Positions 31,634 to 40,390 of a stretch of 42,850 nucleotides of DNA are shown here, piece after piece. The stretch's first letter is position 1. Each line of letters opens with the position of its first letter. Origin of the DNA: a virus. Under the pieces are notes generated by a model that worked only from the letters and a program-made list of their open reading frames with translations, was not told the DNA's origin and did not search any database. The stretch spans positions 1 to 42,850 of the IMG/VR virus record IMGVR_UViG_3300036444_000013. One strand, 5' to 3'. The position numbers were made by a program, and so were the translations under genes.

Positions 31634-34321
31634 ATGCTGCGCATTTTCCCTGCCGCGCTGGCGTTGCTGCTGGCGGCGACGACGCTTGGCCATGCCGAGC
31701 CGATCACGATCGCGCTGTTCGGTGCGGCCTTCGCCTCGACCTTTGCCGGCGGCCTGGTCACGCTCGGCATCATCTTCGCCGCCAATTACGGTTTCGGCCT
31801 GCTGCAGCGTGCGCTGTCGAAGAAGAACAAGAACGACACCGCGCAAGGCGTCCAGCTTCAGGTTTCCGTTGGCGACAACACGCCGCTGGCGTTTCCCGTC
31901 GGCCCATCCGCCGATGCCGGCACGCGCAAATATGCCGGTAGCTGGGGGCAGGAAGGCAAGACGCCGAACGCCTATGTCAGCGACGTGCGCCAGATCGCCG
32001 ACATTCCACTGCCCGGCGCGCCGGGCCTTTGGGTGGACGGCAAGAAAGTGACGGTGCTGTGGAGCGAAGCCCCGGCCCCGCAAGGCTATCCCGTGCAGGA
32101 ATACCGCAAGGATGGCGTCGACTATCTGTGGGTGCGCTACAATGACGGCACGCAGACCACGTCCGACCCCTTCCTGTACGCCAAATTCAGCGGCTCCGAA
32201 CATCCGTGGAAATCGACGATGATCGGGCGCGGTTGTCCGTTCGTGGTGCTGACCGCGCGCTACAACACCGACCTGTTCAAGAACGGCGACATCCAGTACC
32301 TGGTCGAACCTCCACTTGCGCGCTGGTATGACCTGCGCAGGGATTCCACTGCCGGCGGCGTCGGTCCGCAGCGCTGGAACGACTGGACCACGTGGGAGCC
32401 GTCCGCCAACCCTGCGGTCATCATCTACAACATCATTCGCGGCGTCTATTACGGCGACGAATGGGTGTATGGCGGTCAGAACCTGCCAGCCTTCCGTCTG
32501 CCGGCGTCGAACTGGATGGCTGCGGCTAACGAATGCGACCGGCCCCGCGCGCTGGCCAATGGCGGCAGCGAACCGCAATTCCGCTGCGGCTATTTCATCG
32601 ACGGCGACAAGGAACCGCTCGCCGTCATCGAGGAATTGCAGAAGGCGTGCAGCGGGCGCGTTTCGGAATCGGGCGGCATCTTCCGGATGCTGGTCGGCGC
32701 GCCGGGGTCCGCCGTCTATTCCTTCACCGACGCCGACATCATCGTCACCGAAGGGCAAAGCCTGCTGCCCTTCACCAAGCTCGACCAGACGTTCAACGCC
32801 ATCGAGGCGACCTATCCGGAGCCCGCCGAACAGTGGTCGACGAAGGACGCGCCGGCCCGCTATTCGTCGGTGCTGGAAGCGCAGGACGGCGGACGCCGCC
32901 TGCCGACGCCGATCAACTTCGCCGCCGTGCCCTTCGCCGTGCAGGTGCAGCAGTTGATGACGACGATGATCGAAGACGAACGCCGCTTCCGCGTTCATGC
33001 CTTCTCGCTGCCGCCGGACGCCTATCCGCTGCAAAGCAATGATGTCGTCACCTGGACTTCGGCCCGCAATGGCTACGTCAACAAGAAATTCATCATCACC
33101 AAAAAGGCCGGGCGGCGTACCTATAACCAGGCCGTCATCCTGAAGGAGCTTGAGCCGGGCGATTACGGCTGGTCGAGCGACAAGGAACTGCCGGTCATTA
33201 CCGGCCCGGTCGGCCCGCTGCCGGTGCCGCCGCAATTGATGACCGGCTGGCAGGTGTTTCCCGACACCATCTTTGATGAGAACGGCAACGCGCGCCGTCC
33301 GACCATCCTTGTCAAATTCGATGGCGATCTGGACGATGTCGCGACCGTTCGCATTCAGGTGCGGTTGGCGACCAGCGACGATGTCGTGTTCGACGGGCTG
33401 GTGCCTTATGGGAAGCCGAATGCGGACGGCTCGCCCAAGGCCGTCAAGTTGAGCGGCACGTTCCTGCCCAACACCAACTATGAAGTGCGGGGCATCTTCG
33501 AGCCCTTCAGCGCCCGCGAAACCGATTGGTCGGCATGGCTTCCGGTCAAGACGCTGAACATCCGGCTTGGCGACAACGACGTTTACCTGCCGGGCATGGT
33601 CGAGGAAATCAACCGCAACGTCGGCAACATGCTACCGCCGCTGCAGGAAGACATCCGCACCATCATCGAGCGGGAAAACAAGTCCGCGCAGCAGGCGCTT
33701 GAGCAGGATGCCGGCCAGTTCCGCAACAAGCAGTCGCAGATAACGCAGATCAAGGCTGCCTATGATACCGTCACGGCGGAATACAAATCCGTGGTGCTGG
33801 CGGCGACCGGGCCGGGCTCTGCCATCGTCCAGCGGCTTGATACCTACGACGCCAAGATAGCCGACAAGGCGAGCGTTTCCGCTCTCGTCTCGATCGGGCT
33901 TGTCGCAACCGATGTGAACGGCGTCATTACCGGTACGGGAACCATCATCCAGGGGGTGCAGGCATCGGTCGCCGGCATGTCCGCGCAAGGGCAGTTCCGA
34001 ACCTATGTAACCGCAACCGAGACGGGCGCAGAAGCGACAGTTGGTCTTGCGGCGTCTGCCACCGCCAACGGCGCGACGCGGTCAGCGGCGATCCTGCTGT
34101 CTTCGCGATCGGACGGCAAGACCATGGCCGGGCTGGTGGCTGACCTGATCTATTTCACCGATGGTTCGGGCAATAAACAATTCCCGTTTGTCTTCTCCGG
34201 TGGCGTCATGCGTGCGAATTTCGCGAACATCGGCACCATCACCGCTGGCTACATCCAGTCGCCTGATGGCCTCCATGTCTACAATGTCGCCGCCGGCACG
34301 CAGGAGTGGTGGCGGCTGTGA
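31634..34321 (+). CDS. Tail tip / host specificity protein (J-like)
   Basis: 895-aa tail tip protein. The N-terminus has a hydrophobic signal-like stretch (FPAALALLLAATTLGHA) and a second apolar segment typical of this family, then KYAGSWGQEGKTPNAYVSDV, NAIEATYPEPAEQWSTKDAP and later fibronectin-like strands. A helical coil appears around residues ~650-700 (IREENKSAQQALEQ-type region) and a beta-rich tail ends the protein. It should form the central tip and contact the host receptor. Confidence 0.85.
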   Translation: MLRIFPAALALLLAATTLGHAEPITIALFGAAFASTFAGGLVTLGIIFAANYGFGLLQRALSKKNKNDTAQGVQLQVSVGDNTPLAFPVGPSADAGTRKYAGSWGQEGKTPNAYVSDVRQIADIPLPGAPGLWVDGKKVTVLWSEAPAPQGYPVQEYRKDGVDYLWVRYNDGTQTTSDPFLYAKFSGSEHPWKSTMIGRGCPFVVLTARYNTDLFKNGDIQYLVEPPLARWYDLRRDSTAGGVGPQRWNDWTTWEPSANPAVIIYNIIRGVYYGDEWVYGGQNLPAFRLPASNWMAAANECDRPRALANGGSEPQFRCGYFIDGDKEPLAVIEELQKACSGRVSESGGIFRMLVGAPGSAVYSFTDADIIVTEGQSLLPFTKLDQTFNAIEATYPEPAEQWSTKDAPARYSSVLEAQDGGRRLPTPINFAAVPFAVQVQQLMTTMIEDERRFRVHAFSLPPDAYPLQSNDVVTWTSARNGYVNKKFIITKKAGRRTYNQAVILKELEPGDYGWSSDKELPVITGPVGPLPVPPQLMTGWQVFPDTIFDENGNARRPTILVKFDGDLDDVATVRIQVRLATSDDVVFDGLVPYGKPNADGSPKAVKLSGTFLPNTNYEVRGIFEPFSARETDWSAWLPVKTLNIRLGDNDVYLPGMVEEINRNVGNMLPPLQEDIRTIIERENKSAQQALEQDAGQFRNKQSQITQIKAAYDTVTAEYKSVVLAATGPGSAIVQRLDTYDAKIADKASVSALVSIGLVATDVNGVITGTGTIIQGVQASVAGMSAQGQFRTYVTATETGAEATVGLAASATANGATRSAAILLSSRSDGKTMAGLVADLIYFTDGSGNKQFPFVFSGGVMRANFANIGTITAGYIQSPDGLHVYNVAAGTQEWWRL

Positions 34322-34746
34322 CCATTTCGGCAGCATTCTGGGATTGGGTCGGTGATCGCTGGCGCGGCAGATGGGTGCTTCCCGGCTACAACGCCCGCGA
34401 CACCAACGTGCCACGGAACAAGGTCGTTCTGGACACCGATGACATCGGCACGCTGTCCAAGCTGGCGAATGGACAGGCTACCCTTAGCTATGGCGGAAGC
34501 CTGGATACAGGGGCGGTTACGATCGGGACATGGCCCGATCCCGGATTTGTGCCGCTCTGCACGTTTCACTTTTCGATTGCTGGCGGTGAGTGGGACAACG
34601 TCTACACCATGCAGAACACGGGCAGCGCCAGCGGCAATTACTACATCAAGGTCAGCCGCACCGGCATTGTCGCATCGCTCAAGCTCATCAACAGCACGTC
34701 TCCGGTGACAATCGCCTGGACGGCATTCCGCCTGCCGGTGATGTGA
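34318..34746 (+). CDS. Tail fibre-associated hypothetical protein
   Basis: 142-aa beta-rich protein beginning (as Met) TISAAFWDWVGDRWRGRWVL. The GTG at 34318 overlaps the J-like stop (GTGA); GTG at 34306 or 34309 is also possible given AGGAG at 34302-34306. C-terminal SASGNYYIKVSRTGIVASLK resembles small receptor-binding or fibre-tip domains. No family recognised. Confidence 0.55.
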   Translation: MTISAAFWDWVGDRWRGRWVLPGYNARDTNVPRNKVVLDTDDIGTLSKLANGQATLSYGGSLDTGAVTIGTWPDPGFVPLCTFHFSIAGGEWDNVYTMQNTGSASGNYYIKVSRTGIVASLKLINSTSPVTIAWTAFRLPVM

Positions 34747-35207
34747 TGTTCAGGCAAGCATTCCGTGGCTGGGATGGCGGAATTTTCAAATTCCGGATCA
34801 CCCGGCCGGACAGGACAGTCGACGCGCGGTATGCCTCCATCGACGACTGTGTCTTTCATGAGCAGATGCTGTTCACCCAGCCCTATTGGCTCGGTTTCGT
34901 TCCGTGTCCATTCGCTGGCGTGGTGAGCAAGGACCTGCTCGACCAGACGGCAACGGTCAGCATCCCGAATGCCGGTGTATCAGACCCCGAATATGTGATG
35001 TTTCCGCGCAATGTCAGTGGCCGCAACTGTTTCCCTCGTCCCGCATCGGTCGGGTCCGGCAACAGCCAGGACGGCTATGTCAGCGAAGCATGGGCCATTC
35101 GCATGGTCAGCATCACGGCGACCAGCCTGACACTACGTTTCACCAAGCCGGCATTGAGCCTGCAGAGTCCGCTCGGCTGCTCTGTCGTCCTCATGAAGAG
35201 GGGTTAG
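34746..35207 (+). CDS. Tail fibre-associated hypothetical protein
   Basis: 153-aa protein beginning MFRQAFRGWDGGIFKFRITR, beta-rich, with PDRTVDARYASIDDCVFHEQ and VSEAWAIRMVSITATSLTLR. TGATG overlap with the preceding gene. Grouped with the neighbouring small genes as a tail-tip or fibre module; function not known. Confidence 0.55.
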   Translation: MFRQAFRGWDGGIFKFRITRPDRTVDARYASIDDCVFHEQMLFTQPYWLGFVPCPFAGVVSKDLLDQTATVSIPNAGVSDPEYVMFPRNVSGRNCFPRPASVGSGNSQDGYVSEAWAIRMVSITATSLTLRFTKPALSLQSPLGCSVVLMKRG

Positions 35208-35210
35208 AGC

Positions 35211-35654
35211 ATGGCGACCCTTGAGGCCCGGATTTCGAACGCCGGCATCGAGATCGCCAAGCCCGGCTTCGACGTCCGTACCGCGTCACTCGCAAACATG
35301 GCGTTTTCGCCTAACCTCGTTGCGATGCGGGTGGCACTGGAAGGCACGATAACCGCTGTCCCGCACAGCGAAGGCGCTCCCTACACGGCGTATTACAAAG
35401 CGACCAAGGTGTTCCCGACTCCGTTCCCCGACCCGCCCTATGCCCTCGTTGCCGGGATTGGTAGTGACGGCACCAGTTATCAAGCGCCGTTCGTGATCAA
35501 CACGGCGGGTGGCGGCTTTCTTGAAGTCACGCCGCACTTTGAACTCAACACCTATGCCGATCGCATCGACCTTTATGTGATGCAGTGGTCTGCCGGCGGC
35601 GTGCTGCTGCCGACTACGTGGAAGTACTGGATTTTCCAGAACACACTTTACTGA
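35211..35654 (+). CDS. Tail fibre-associated hypothetical protein
   Basis: 147-aa beta-rich protein starting MATLEARISNAGIEIAKPGF, with DVRTASLANMAFSPNLVAMR and a PTTWKYWIFQNTLY C-terminus. Similar N-terminal beginnings occur in small phage tip proteins. Follows the previous gene by 3 bases. Function unknown. Confidence 0.55.
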   Translation: MATLEARISNAGIEIAKPGFDVRTASLANMAFSPNLVAMRVALEGTITAVPHSEGAPYTAYYKATKVFPTPFPDPPYALVAGIGSDGTSYQAPFVINTAGGGFLEVTPHFELNTYADRIDLYVMQWSAGGVLLPTTWKYWIFQNTLY

Positions 35655-35671
35655 ACCGACAGGAAATCATC

Positions 35672-35953
35672 ATGACCCAGCCAGATCAGGCGGGGCAGGA
35701 AACTGCCGCGCCGCTCAACGCGCCTGCGCAATTCAACGTAAACCCGATCGCGGCGCTGACAGAAGCGAACGTGCTGGTTGGCTGGTTCCAGAGCCGCAAT
35801 CTGCTGCTGGCTCATGACCTGGTGAACCTGCAGGCCGAGAACGCCAACTATCGCCAGCAGATCAGTGACCTGGTCGCGACCGTCACCCGGCTAGAAGAGC
35901 AGATCGCAGCCCTGCCGCCGGTCTTCGGTCTGCTTCGGACTGGGGAGGAATAG
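35672..35953 (+). CDS. Coiled-coil hypothetical protein
   Basis: 93-aa protein. A disordered N-terminus (QETAAPLNAPAQFNVNPIAA) precedes a helix with heptads (VNLQAENANYRQQISDLVAT and VTRLEEQIAAL), likely an oligomer. CAGGAAA lies before the ATG. Directly upstream of the fibre gene by 2 bases, so it may assist fibre trimer assembly or attachment. Confidence 0.6.
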   Translation: MTQPDQAGQETAAPLNAPAQFNVNPIAALTEANVLVGWFQSRNLLLAHDLVNLQAENANYRQQISDLVATVTRLEEQIAALPPVFGLLRTGEE

Positions 35954-35955
35954 CC

Positions 35956-37320
35956 ATGGCCATTCCCTACTACATCATTGGCACGGCCACGCTGACCGTC
36001 GGTTCAACCATCATGACCGGCCAGGGTACGCTTTGGCAGGGTTGGGTGAAGCCCGGCGACGCGGTCATTGCGCAGGAAGGCACCTACAATGTGGTGGTGT
36101 CTGTGGACAGCAACACGCAGATCACGCTGCTGCGCCCCTTCCGCGGCGTCGCACAGGCGGGACAGCCCTACATCATCATGCGAACGCCGGATGACGTGTT
36201 CACACAGACGCTCACCCGGCAGCTTCTTCAGACTGTCAGCGATTCCACCTTGGCGGCCCTGGCCGGTATTCCGCCTGCTCCCAACAAGCTGCCGTATCTC
36301 GACGGCAGCGGGGCAGCGGCAACAGTGGACTTCAAGGCGTGGGCACGGTCCTTCCTGGGCCTGACAACCGCCGCGGACAAGCTTGCCTATTTCGTGGATG
36401 CGACAACAACCGCGCTGATCGATTTCAAATCATGGGTTCGATCGTTGTTCGGGCTTACCGTGGCCGCGAACAAGATGGTGTATTTCACCGACGCGAACAC
36501 TGCCGCGCTCACCGATATTTCGGCGAAAGGCCGCGAACTGGTTGGCGGGTCAGATGCCGCCGCTATGCGTGTCACCCTGGCGCTAGGGTCGATGGCGGCG
36601 CAGGATGTCGCCAATGTCATCGTTCCCGGGCCGCAGACGATCACGCGGGCCGGCAGCGGCGTTGTCACCAAATTCAACACCAATGCGGCATCGAAAGCGT
36701 CGTGGATTTCATGGGGCAATGCCAACGGCGATCGTGGCTATATCGGCAACGGAGCCGACAGCGATCGGGTGGAAATCGTCAACTATGCCTCAAATGCTGG
36801 CGATATCGCTTTCTACCTTCAGGGTGCTTACCGCGCATTCCTCGGCGCACAGGAGTTTGCGCCCGCCACCGACACTGGCCTCAATCTGGGTACGAGCGCC
36901 AGACGGTTCTTCACTGTCTATGCTGCGCAGGGAACTATCAACACCTCTGATGGACGGGAAAAGCTGCTCCGTGCTTTTACGGCGCAAGAAATTTCGGCGG
37001 CGAAGGCCCTGTCTGCCGAGATAACGATGTACAACTGGCGGCGTGATCTCAGTGAGGCAGGCACACCGGCTCCGCTCTATTGCGGTCTCACGGTTCAGCG
37101 TGTGATCCAAGTTTTCGCAGATCATGGACTTGACCCGAAAGCCTACGGTTTCATCCGTCATGACACCTGGGGCGCCGAGCCTGCGTTGTTCAATAAAGAA
37201 GGCGAGGAGGTTCGCCCAGCCATTCCGGCCGGCGACCGCTATGGCCTGATGTATGACAGCATCGCGATGTTCATCGCGCGTGGTTTCGAGGAGCGCCTGG
37301 CTGCGCTTGAGGCGGTTTAG
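35956..37320 (+). CDS. Tail fibre with C-terminal S74 intramolecular chaperone
   Basis: 454-aa fibre. N-terminal ~100 residues are a beta-rich attachment region (GTATLTVGSTIMTGQGTLWQ). Residues ~110-190 contain three diverged repeats of the pattern ANK-Y/F-D-TAALxDF-xW-RSLLGLT. Residues ~325-454 are an S74 chaperone domain: Ser331-Asp332 and Lys336 in NTSDGREKLLRAF, then GLTVQRVIQVFADHGLDPKA and a C-terminal helix. Such domains trimerise the fibre and cleave themselves off. It should determine host binding. Confidence 0.85.
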   Translation: MAIPYYIIGTATLTVGSTIMTGQGTLWQGWVKPGDAVIAQEGTYNVVVSVDSNTQITLLRPFRGVAQAGQPYIIMRTPDDVFTQTLTRQLLQTVSDSTLAALAGIPPAPNKLPYLDGSGAAATVDFKAWARSFLGLTTAADKLAYFVDATTTALIDFKSWVRSLFGLTVAANKMVYFTDANTAALTDISAKGRELVGGSDAAAMRVTLALGSMAAQDVANVIVPGPQTITRAGSGVVTKFNTNAASKASWISWGNANGDRGYIGNGADSDRVEIVNYASNAGDIAFYLQGAYRAFLGAQEFAPATDTGLNLGTSARRFFTVYAAQGTINTSDGREKLLRAFTAQEISAAKALSAEITMYNWRRDLSEAGTPAPLYCGLTVQRVIQVFADHGLDPKAYGFIRHDTWGAEPALFNKEGEEVRPAIPAGDRYGLMYDSIAMFIARGFEERLAALEAV

Positions 37321-37397
37321 CCAATAGCCACAAGGAAGCCGAAGACCATCAGCAGCGGCGAAATCTGAAGTAGCAATTCCATCATGGCCGGTCTCAT
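37317..37397 (-). CDS. Possible tiny antisense membrane peptide (26 aa)
   Basis: Minus-strand ORF reading MRPAMMELLLQISPLLMVFG then FLVAIG, a single hydrophobic segment, with its stop overlapping the fibre stop codon. It lies in the 153-base gap between fibre and holin genes, where nothing else is seen. No clear ribosome site. Could be a chance ORF; reported because of its composition. Confidence 0.25.
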   Translation of the reverse strand: MRPAMMELLLQISPLLMVFGFLVAIG

Positions 37398-37473
37398 TCG
37401 CCCCGCGATAGAGCCCAAGCCGCCCCGCCTCTTCATCCTCCCAAACGGTTAATCCTCCCTGAAAGGACCCTTC

Positions 37474-37701
37474 ATGCGTCTCGTCACCAATTGGCGGGCG
37501 GTGCTGCGCTATGCGTGGACCGTCCGCCTCGCCCTACTGGCCGCGATCCTCAACGGGTTGGCCATCACGGTTTCCATCATCACGGGTGCGCTGCCTGTGC
37601 CACCGCTCTGGCTGGCCGCGCTGAACGGTCTGCTTGCCGTCGCCCTGTCGGTCGTTCGCATCATCGAGCAGGCCAACCTGAAGGATACCGGCGATGAGTA
37701 G
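37474..37701 (+). CDS. Holin-like membrane protein
   Basis: 75-aa protein with two hydrophobic helices (ALLAAILNGLAITVSIITGA and LWLAALNGLLAVALSVVRII) and charged ends, the form of a small class II holin. Immediately upstream of, and overlapping by 8 bases, the endolysin gene. GAAAGGA precedes the ATG. Holin call is by size, topology and context. Confidence 0.7.
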   Translation: MRLVTNWRAVLRYAWTVRLALLAAILNGLAITVSIITGALPVPPLWLAALNGLLAVALSVVRIIEQANLKDTGDE

Positions 37702-38197
37702 GCGGGCGAAAGCAGCTCTCGCGTCCGGCCTTGGACTGGTCGCGCTGACGGCGACCTATCTGGCGCAGCCATGGGAAGGCAAATCCAATGTCGCCTATTG
37801 GGATCGGCTCGGGCGCGTCTGGACGATCTGCTACGGCGAGACGAAGGGCGTAAAGCCGAACATGCGCATGAGCGATCAGCAATGCACGGCTGCGCTCTAC
37901 CGGCGCATGGAAACCGACTATCACCAGCCGCTGACCAAGTGCATCAAGGGCTTCGACGGCAAGCCATTGAGTTGGCAGGCCGCTGCGCTCGACCTGTCGT
38001 GGAACGTCGGCGTCGAAGCGGTGTGCAGGTCGACGGCGGCCAAGCGGGCGCGTGCCGGCGACCATATCGGATCCTGCTATGCGATGACCTGGTTCAACAA
38101 GGCCGGCGGCGAAGTCGTCGACGGGCTGGACCGCCGCCGCAAGTTCGGTGACGCAAGCCGGATTGGCGAACTCGAACTGTGTCTGGCGGGGCTGTGA
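37694..38197 (+). CDS. Endolysin, GH24 lysozyme, SAR type
   Basis: 167-aa muramidase cutting the glycan backbone. N-terminal basic residues and a weakly hydrophobic helix (LASGLGLVALTATYLA) form a signal-anchor-release segment. Catalytic triad by T4-type spacing: Glu28 (PWEGK), Asp37 (AYWDRLG) and Thr44 (VWTICYGET). Five-plus cysteines may control activation by disulphide rearrangement. Followed by the spanin genes. Confidence 0.9.
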   Translation: MSRRAKAALASGLGLVALTATYLAQPWEGKSNVAYWDRLGRVWTICYGETKGVKPNMRMSDQQCTAALYRRMETDYHQPLTKCIKGFDGKPLSWQAAALDLSWNVGVEAVCRSTAAKRARAGDHIGSCYAMTWFNKAGGEVVDGLDRRRKFGDASRIGELELCLAGL

Positions 38198-38565
38198 TGG
38201 TCGCGCAGGCAAAGCTCTATCTCGCGATCGCCAGCGCCATTGCCGTCGCCATCACCGTTGCAGTCGGCTTCTACTGGCGCTCCGAAGCCATCGAGGCGCG
38301 TGCCGGCGAACGCGCGGCCAAGGCCGACCTTGCGACGGCGATCGCAACCAATCAGGCGAAAGACGAAACCATTGGCCGGCTGCGCGCCACCGTGGCCGCC
38401 AATGACCGGATCGTCGCGGCGATGGCCGACCAACTCACGGCCATCAATGCCGCCGTCATCGACACCAACCAACAGATCGGAGCCCTGAAAGATGGAAACG
38501 AGGAAGTACGTGCGTTCCTGGCTGGCCGCGTGCCTCCTGACCTTGAGCGCCTGCTCAACAAGTAG
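38197..38565 (+). CDS. Rz-like inner-membrane spanin
   Basis: 122-aa protein with one N-terminal transmembrane helix (LYLAIASAIAVAITVAVGFY) and a long periplasmic coiled coil (GERAAKADLATAIATNQAKD onward). The Rz1-like lipoprotein gene overlaps its end in another frame, the hallmark of Rz/Rz1 pairs. TGATG overlap with the endolysin gene. Confidence 0.8.
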   Translation: MVAQAKLYLAIASAIAVAITVAVGFYWRSEAIEARAGERAAKADLATAIATNQAKDETIGRLRATVAANDRIVAAMADQLTAINAAVIDTNQQIGALKDGNEEVRAFLAGRVPPDLERLLNK

Positions 38566-38764
38566 CCCGATCGTCGTCCCCGCGCCCGAAGTGGTGCGCG
38601 AGACAGTGCCGGCAACGCTGGTGCGGCCCTGCCCGGCCAAACAGCGCGGCCCGCTGAAGGCGACTGCCGATATCGTCAACCGCCTGACCTATACCGAAGG
38701 CGCGCTGGCCACATGCGCCGCGCAAGTCGATGGCGTGCGCGCCTGGAATGAGGGGCAGAAATGA
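38492..38764 (+). CDS. Rz1-like outer-membrane lipoprotein spanin
   Basis: 90-aa protein with a signal peptide and lipobox LSAC (Cys21) followed by a proline-rich segment (PIVVPAPEVVRETVPATLVR). It starts inside the Rz-like gene in a different frame and extends past it, as in other overlapping Rz/Rz1 pairs. The two should bridge the membranes and fuse the outer membrane at lysis. Confidence 0.82.
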   Translation: METRKYVRSWLAACLLTLSACSTSSPIVVPAPEVVRETVPATLVRPCPAKQRGPLKATADIVNRLTYTEGALATCAAQVDGVRAWNEGQK

Positions 38765-39141
38765 CAACGCGGCTCGACGATATTTCTGAGGCTATTGGAG
38801 GGCTTCGGGCCGATATGAAAGCCTTGTACCGGCTCTTTGAAACGTCGGAGCGCCGCGCGTTGGATCATCGCAAGGGCGTCCATCGGCGTATGGATGACCT
38901 GGTCGGTGAGGTTTCGGACGTAAAGGAGACGGTCGCCGCGGCGACCGGCAGCATCGACACGCTGAAAGCCGAAGTGACCAAGATCAAGGATGTAACTGAC
39001 GATGTCGAGCGCATGCGCCAGCGTGCCATCGGCGCCGGCACTCTTGGCAAATGGCTGTGGCGCGCCGGCTATGTCATCATGGGTGCCGCCGGCGGCTTTG
39101 CTGGTGCGATTGCCTTTCTGACCGGCCGGCCGCCGCCGTAG
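38761..39141 (+). CDS. DUF1515-like coiled-coil membrane protein
   Basis: 126-aa protein: coiled coil (RLDDISEAIGGLRADMKALY, SIDTLKAEVTKIKDVTDDVE), then a C-terminal membrane helix (LWRAGYVIMGAAGGFAGAIA). The pattern of ETSERRALDHRKGVHRRMDD matches the DUF1515 family of rhizobial phages and prophages. Last gene of the late operon, ATGA-coupled to Rz1; possibly a holin or antiholin partner. Confidence 0.65.
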   Translation: MTTRLDDISEAIGGLRADMKALYRLFETSERRALDHRKGVHRRMDDLVGEVSDVKETVAAATGSIDTLKAEVTKIKDVTDDVERMRQRAIGAGTLGKWLWRAGYVIMGAAGGFAGAIAFLTGRPPP

Positions 39142-39165
39142 CTGGTGACAGTCTTTCCAGGGATA

Positions 39166-39195
39166 AAGCCCGTCCAGTTCGCTGGGCGGGCTTTT
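39166..39195. terminator. Rho-independent, probably bidirectional terminator
   Basis: Stem AAGCCCGTCCAG (39166-39177) / CTGGGCGGGCTT (39182-39193) with a TTCG loop and one G-T pair. TTTT follows on the plus strand and TTTA on the minus strand. It ends the late plus operon and could also end the minus operon that stops at 39261. Confidence 0.85.
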
Positions 39196-39260
39196 GCATT
39201 TCCGGCGCACGGACTAGACCGCCGCTCATGAACGCGACAGCCTCATATGATGATAGGGAT

Positions 39261-39791
39261 TTACGCACCCGCTTCGACGTTATTGTCGTTGTCTTGCCGG
39301 AAGGGGGCATCAGCCCACGCATGAATTCCTCGACGCCTGAAAGCGTCGGCTAACTTTGCTCTGGCTGTTTCGCGCAAATTCCCCTGCAGGTGTTTCTTAT
39401 CTGTAGGCTGAGAATACCCCAGGTGGGCGTGAGCCGGATAATGCGCCAATCCGTCATCAGCTACGCAGAAAGCCCCTTCCCCTCCTCCATCCACAAGCAT
39501 GATTGAGCGGATTTCCTGACAAGTCGCCCAGTAGACGCCAAGGTCTTGTCTTGTGGGATCTTTGGCTACCAGCGGCGCGACGATCGCTTCGTGGGCTTCG
39601 TCCGAGCTGCAGTGATCGGACCTGCAAATGCTGAGTGTTCCAGCTTTAAGCTGAGATTTGCTGAATCGAGCCACACTGTTCTCGAAAGTGAGCGGATCGA
39701 TTAGGGCAAAAACGATCCGCTCGTCGTCCCCAACGACGCTTGGGGAATGCTCACTCTGCTGCTCCAGTTCGCATTGGCATTCGCTTCGCAT
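39261..39791 (-). CDS. Unknown protein C of accessory cassette
   Basis: 176-aa protein starting MRSECQCELEQQSEHSPSVV. A beta-rich core (DERIVFALIDPLTFENSVAR) is followed by cysteine-bearing segments (LSICRSDHCSSDEAHEAIVA), a WATCQEIRSIMLVDGGGEGA stretch and a DDGLAHYPAHAHLGY turn. No family recognised. ATGA overlap with gene B upstream. Together A, B and C are lower in GC than the phage body and probably recently acquired. An accessory role (defence or exclusion) is possible but unproven. Confidence 0.6.
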   Translation of the reverse strand: MRSECQCELEQQSEHSPSVVGDDERIVFALIDPLTFENSVARFSKSQLKAGTLSICRSDHCSSDEAHEAIVAPLVAKDPTRQDLGVYWATCQEIRSIMLVDGGGEGAFCVADDGLAHYPAHAHLGYSQPTDKKHLQGNLRETARAKLADAFRRRGIHAWADAPFRQDNDNNVEAGA

Positions 39792-40390
39792 CAAAAGCTT
39801 CTGAGATAGCTCGCCAAGTCACTGGGGAATGAATTCACCTCGGCCTCAAACTCACCGGGAACAAACTGCTTACCTTTGAGCATGGTGTAACCAATGCTGC
39901 CATCGTCCTCGAAGCTAAGGACAGCATGCATTTCTTCGCCGATCCATTCGAACCCAATCTCACCGTCCCCAAGCCAGACTGTTGGCAAAGGGACGCCTTC
40001 GGGCATTGCTGCTAGAGCACCAATAGCATTCGTCTTCGCAGCTTCATTCTCATATCTCTTGATAAGGCGAATGAGCGGAGCCTGTTCCGAATTCAGGCCA
40101 CCCCACTTGGCTACTTGCCGACGGCGGAGGATACCAAACGAACGGTGTAACGCTTTTAGCTCCGCAATTGTTGGGCCGTGCCACACACTAGGAGCCAAAA
40201 CCTGGCTGGAGTCGAAATACACAGAGCGAACAACGCCAATTGTGTCGCGAATGCTAACATTCTCGGACACATGCTCGTGCGCTGCTTGGTTGCCTGCAAT
40301 GCGGAATGAATCATAGCTGACAGGTGGAAATTCCTCGTTGAGAAATTTCCCTGCCGCATTGGCGTTCGCGAATTCTTGAAGCATGGTCAT
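39791..40390 (-). CDS. Unknown protein B of accessory cassette
   Basis: 199-aa protein beginning MTMLQEFANANAAGKFLNEE. The middle is helical (LRRRQVAKWGGLNSEQAPLI, then KRYENEAAKTNAIGALAAMP) and the C-terminal part is beta-rich with LGDGEIGFEWIGEEMHAVLS and a final YTMLKGKQFVPGEF. No family recognised. ATGA-coupled to A and to C; lower GC than the phage body. Confidence 0.65.
   Translation of the reverse strand: MTMLQEFANANAAGKFLNEEFPPVSYDSFRIAGNQAAHEHVSENVSIRDTIGVVRSVYFDSSQVLAPSVWHGPTIAELKALHRSFGILRRRQVAKWGGLNSEQAPLIRLIKRYENEAAKTNAIGALAAMPEGVPLPTVWLGDGEIGFEWIGEEMHAVLSFEDDGSIGYTMLKGKQFVPGEFEAEVNSFPSDLASYLRSF

Noticed and set aside
31472-33235. 587-aa minus-strand ORF
   Set aside because: Antisense to the J-like tail tip gene; no motif and no ribosome site.
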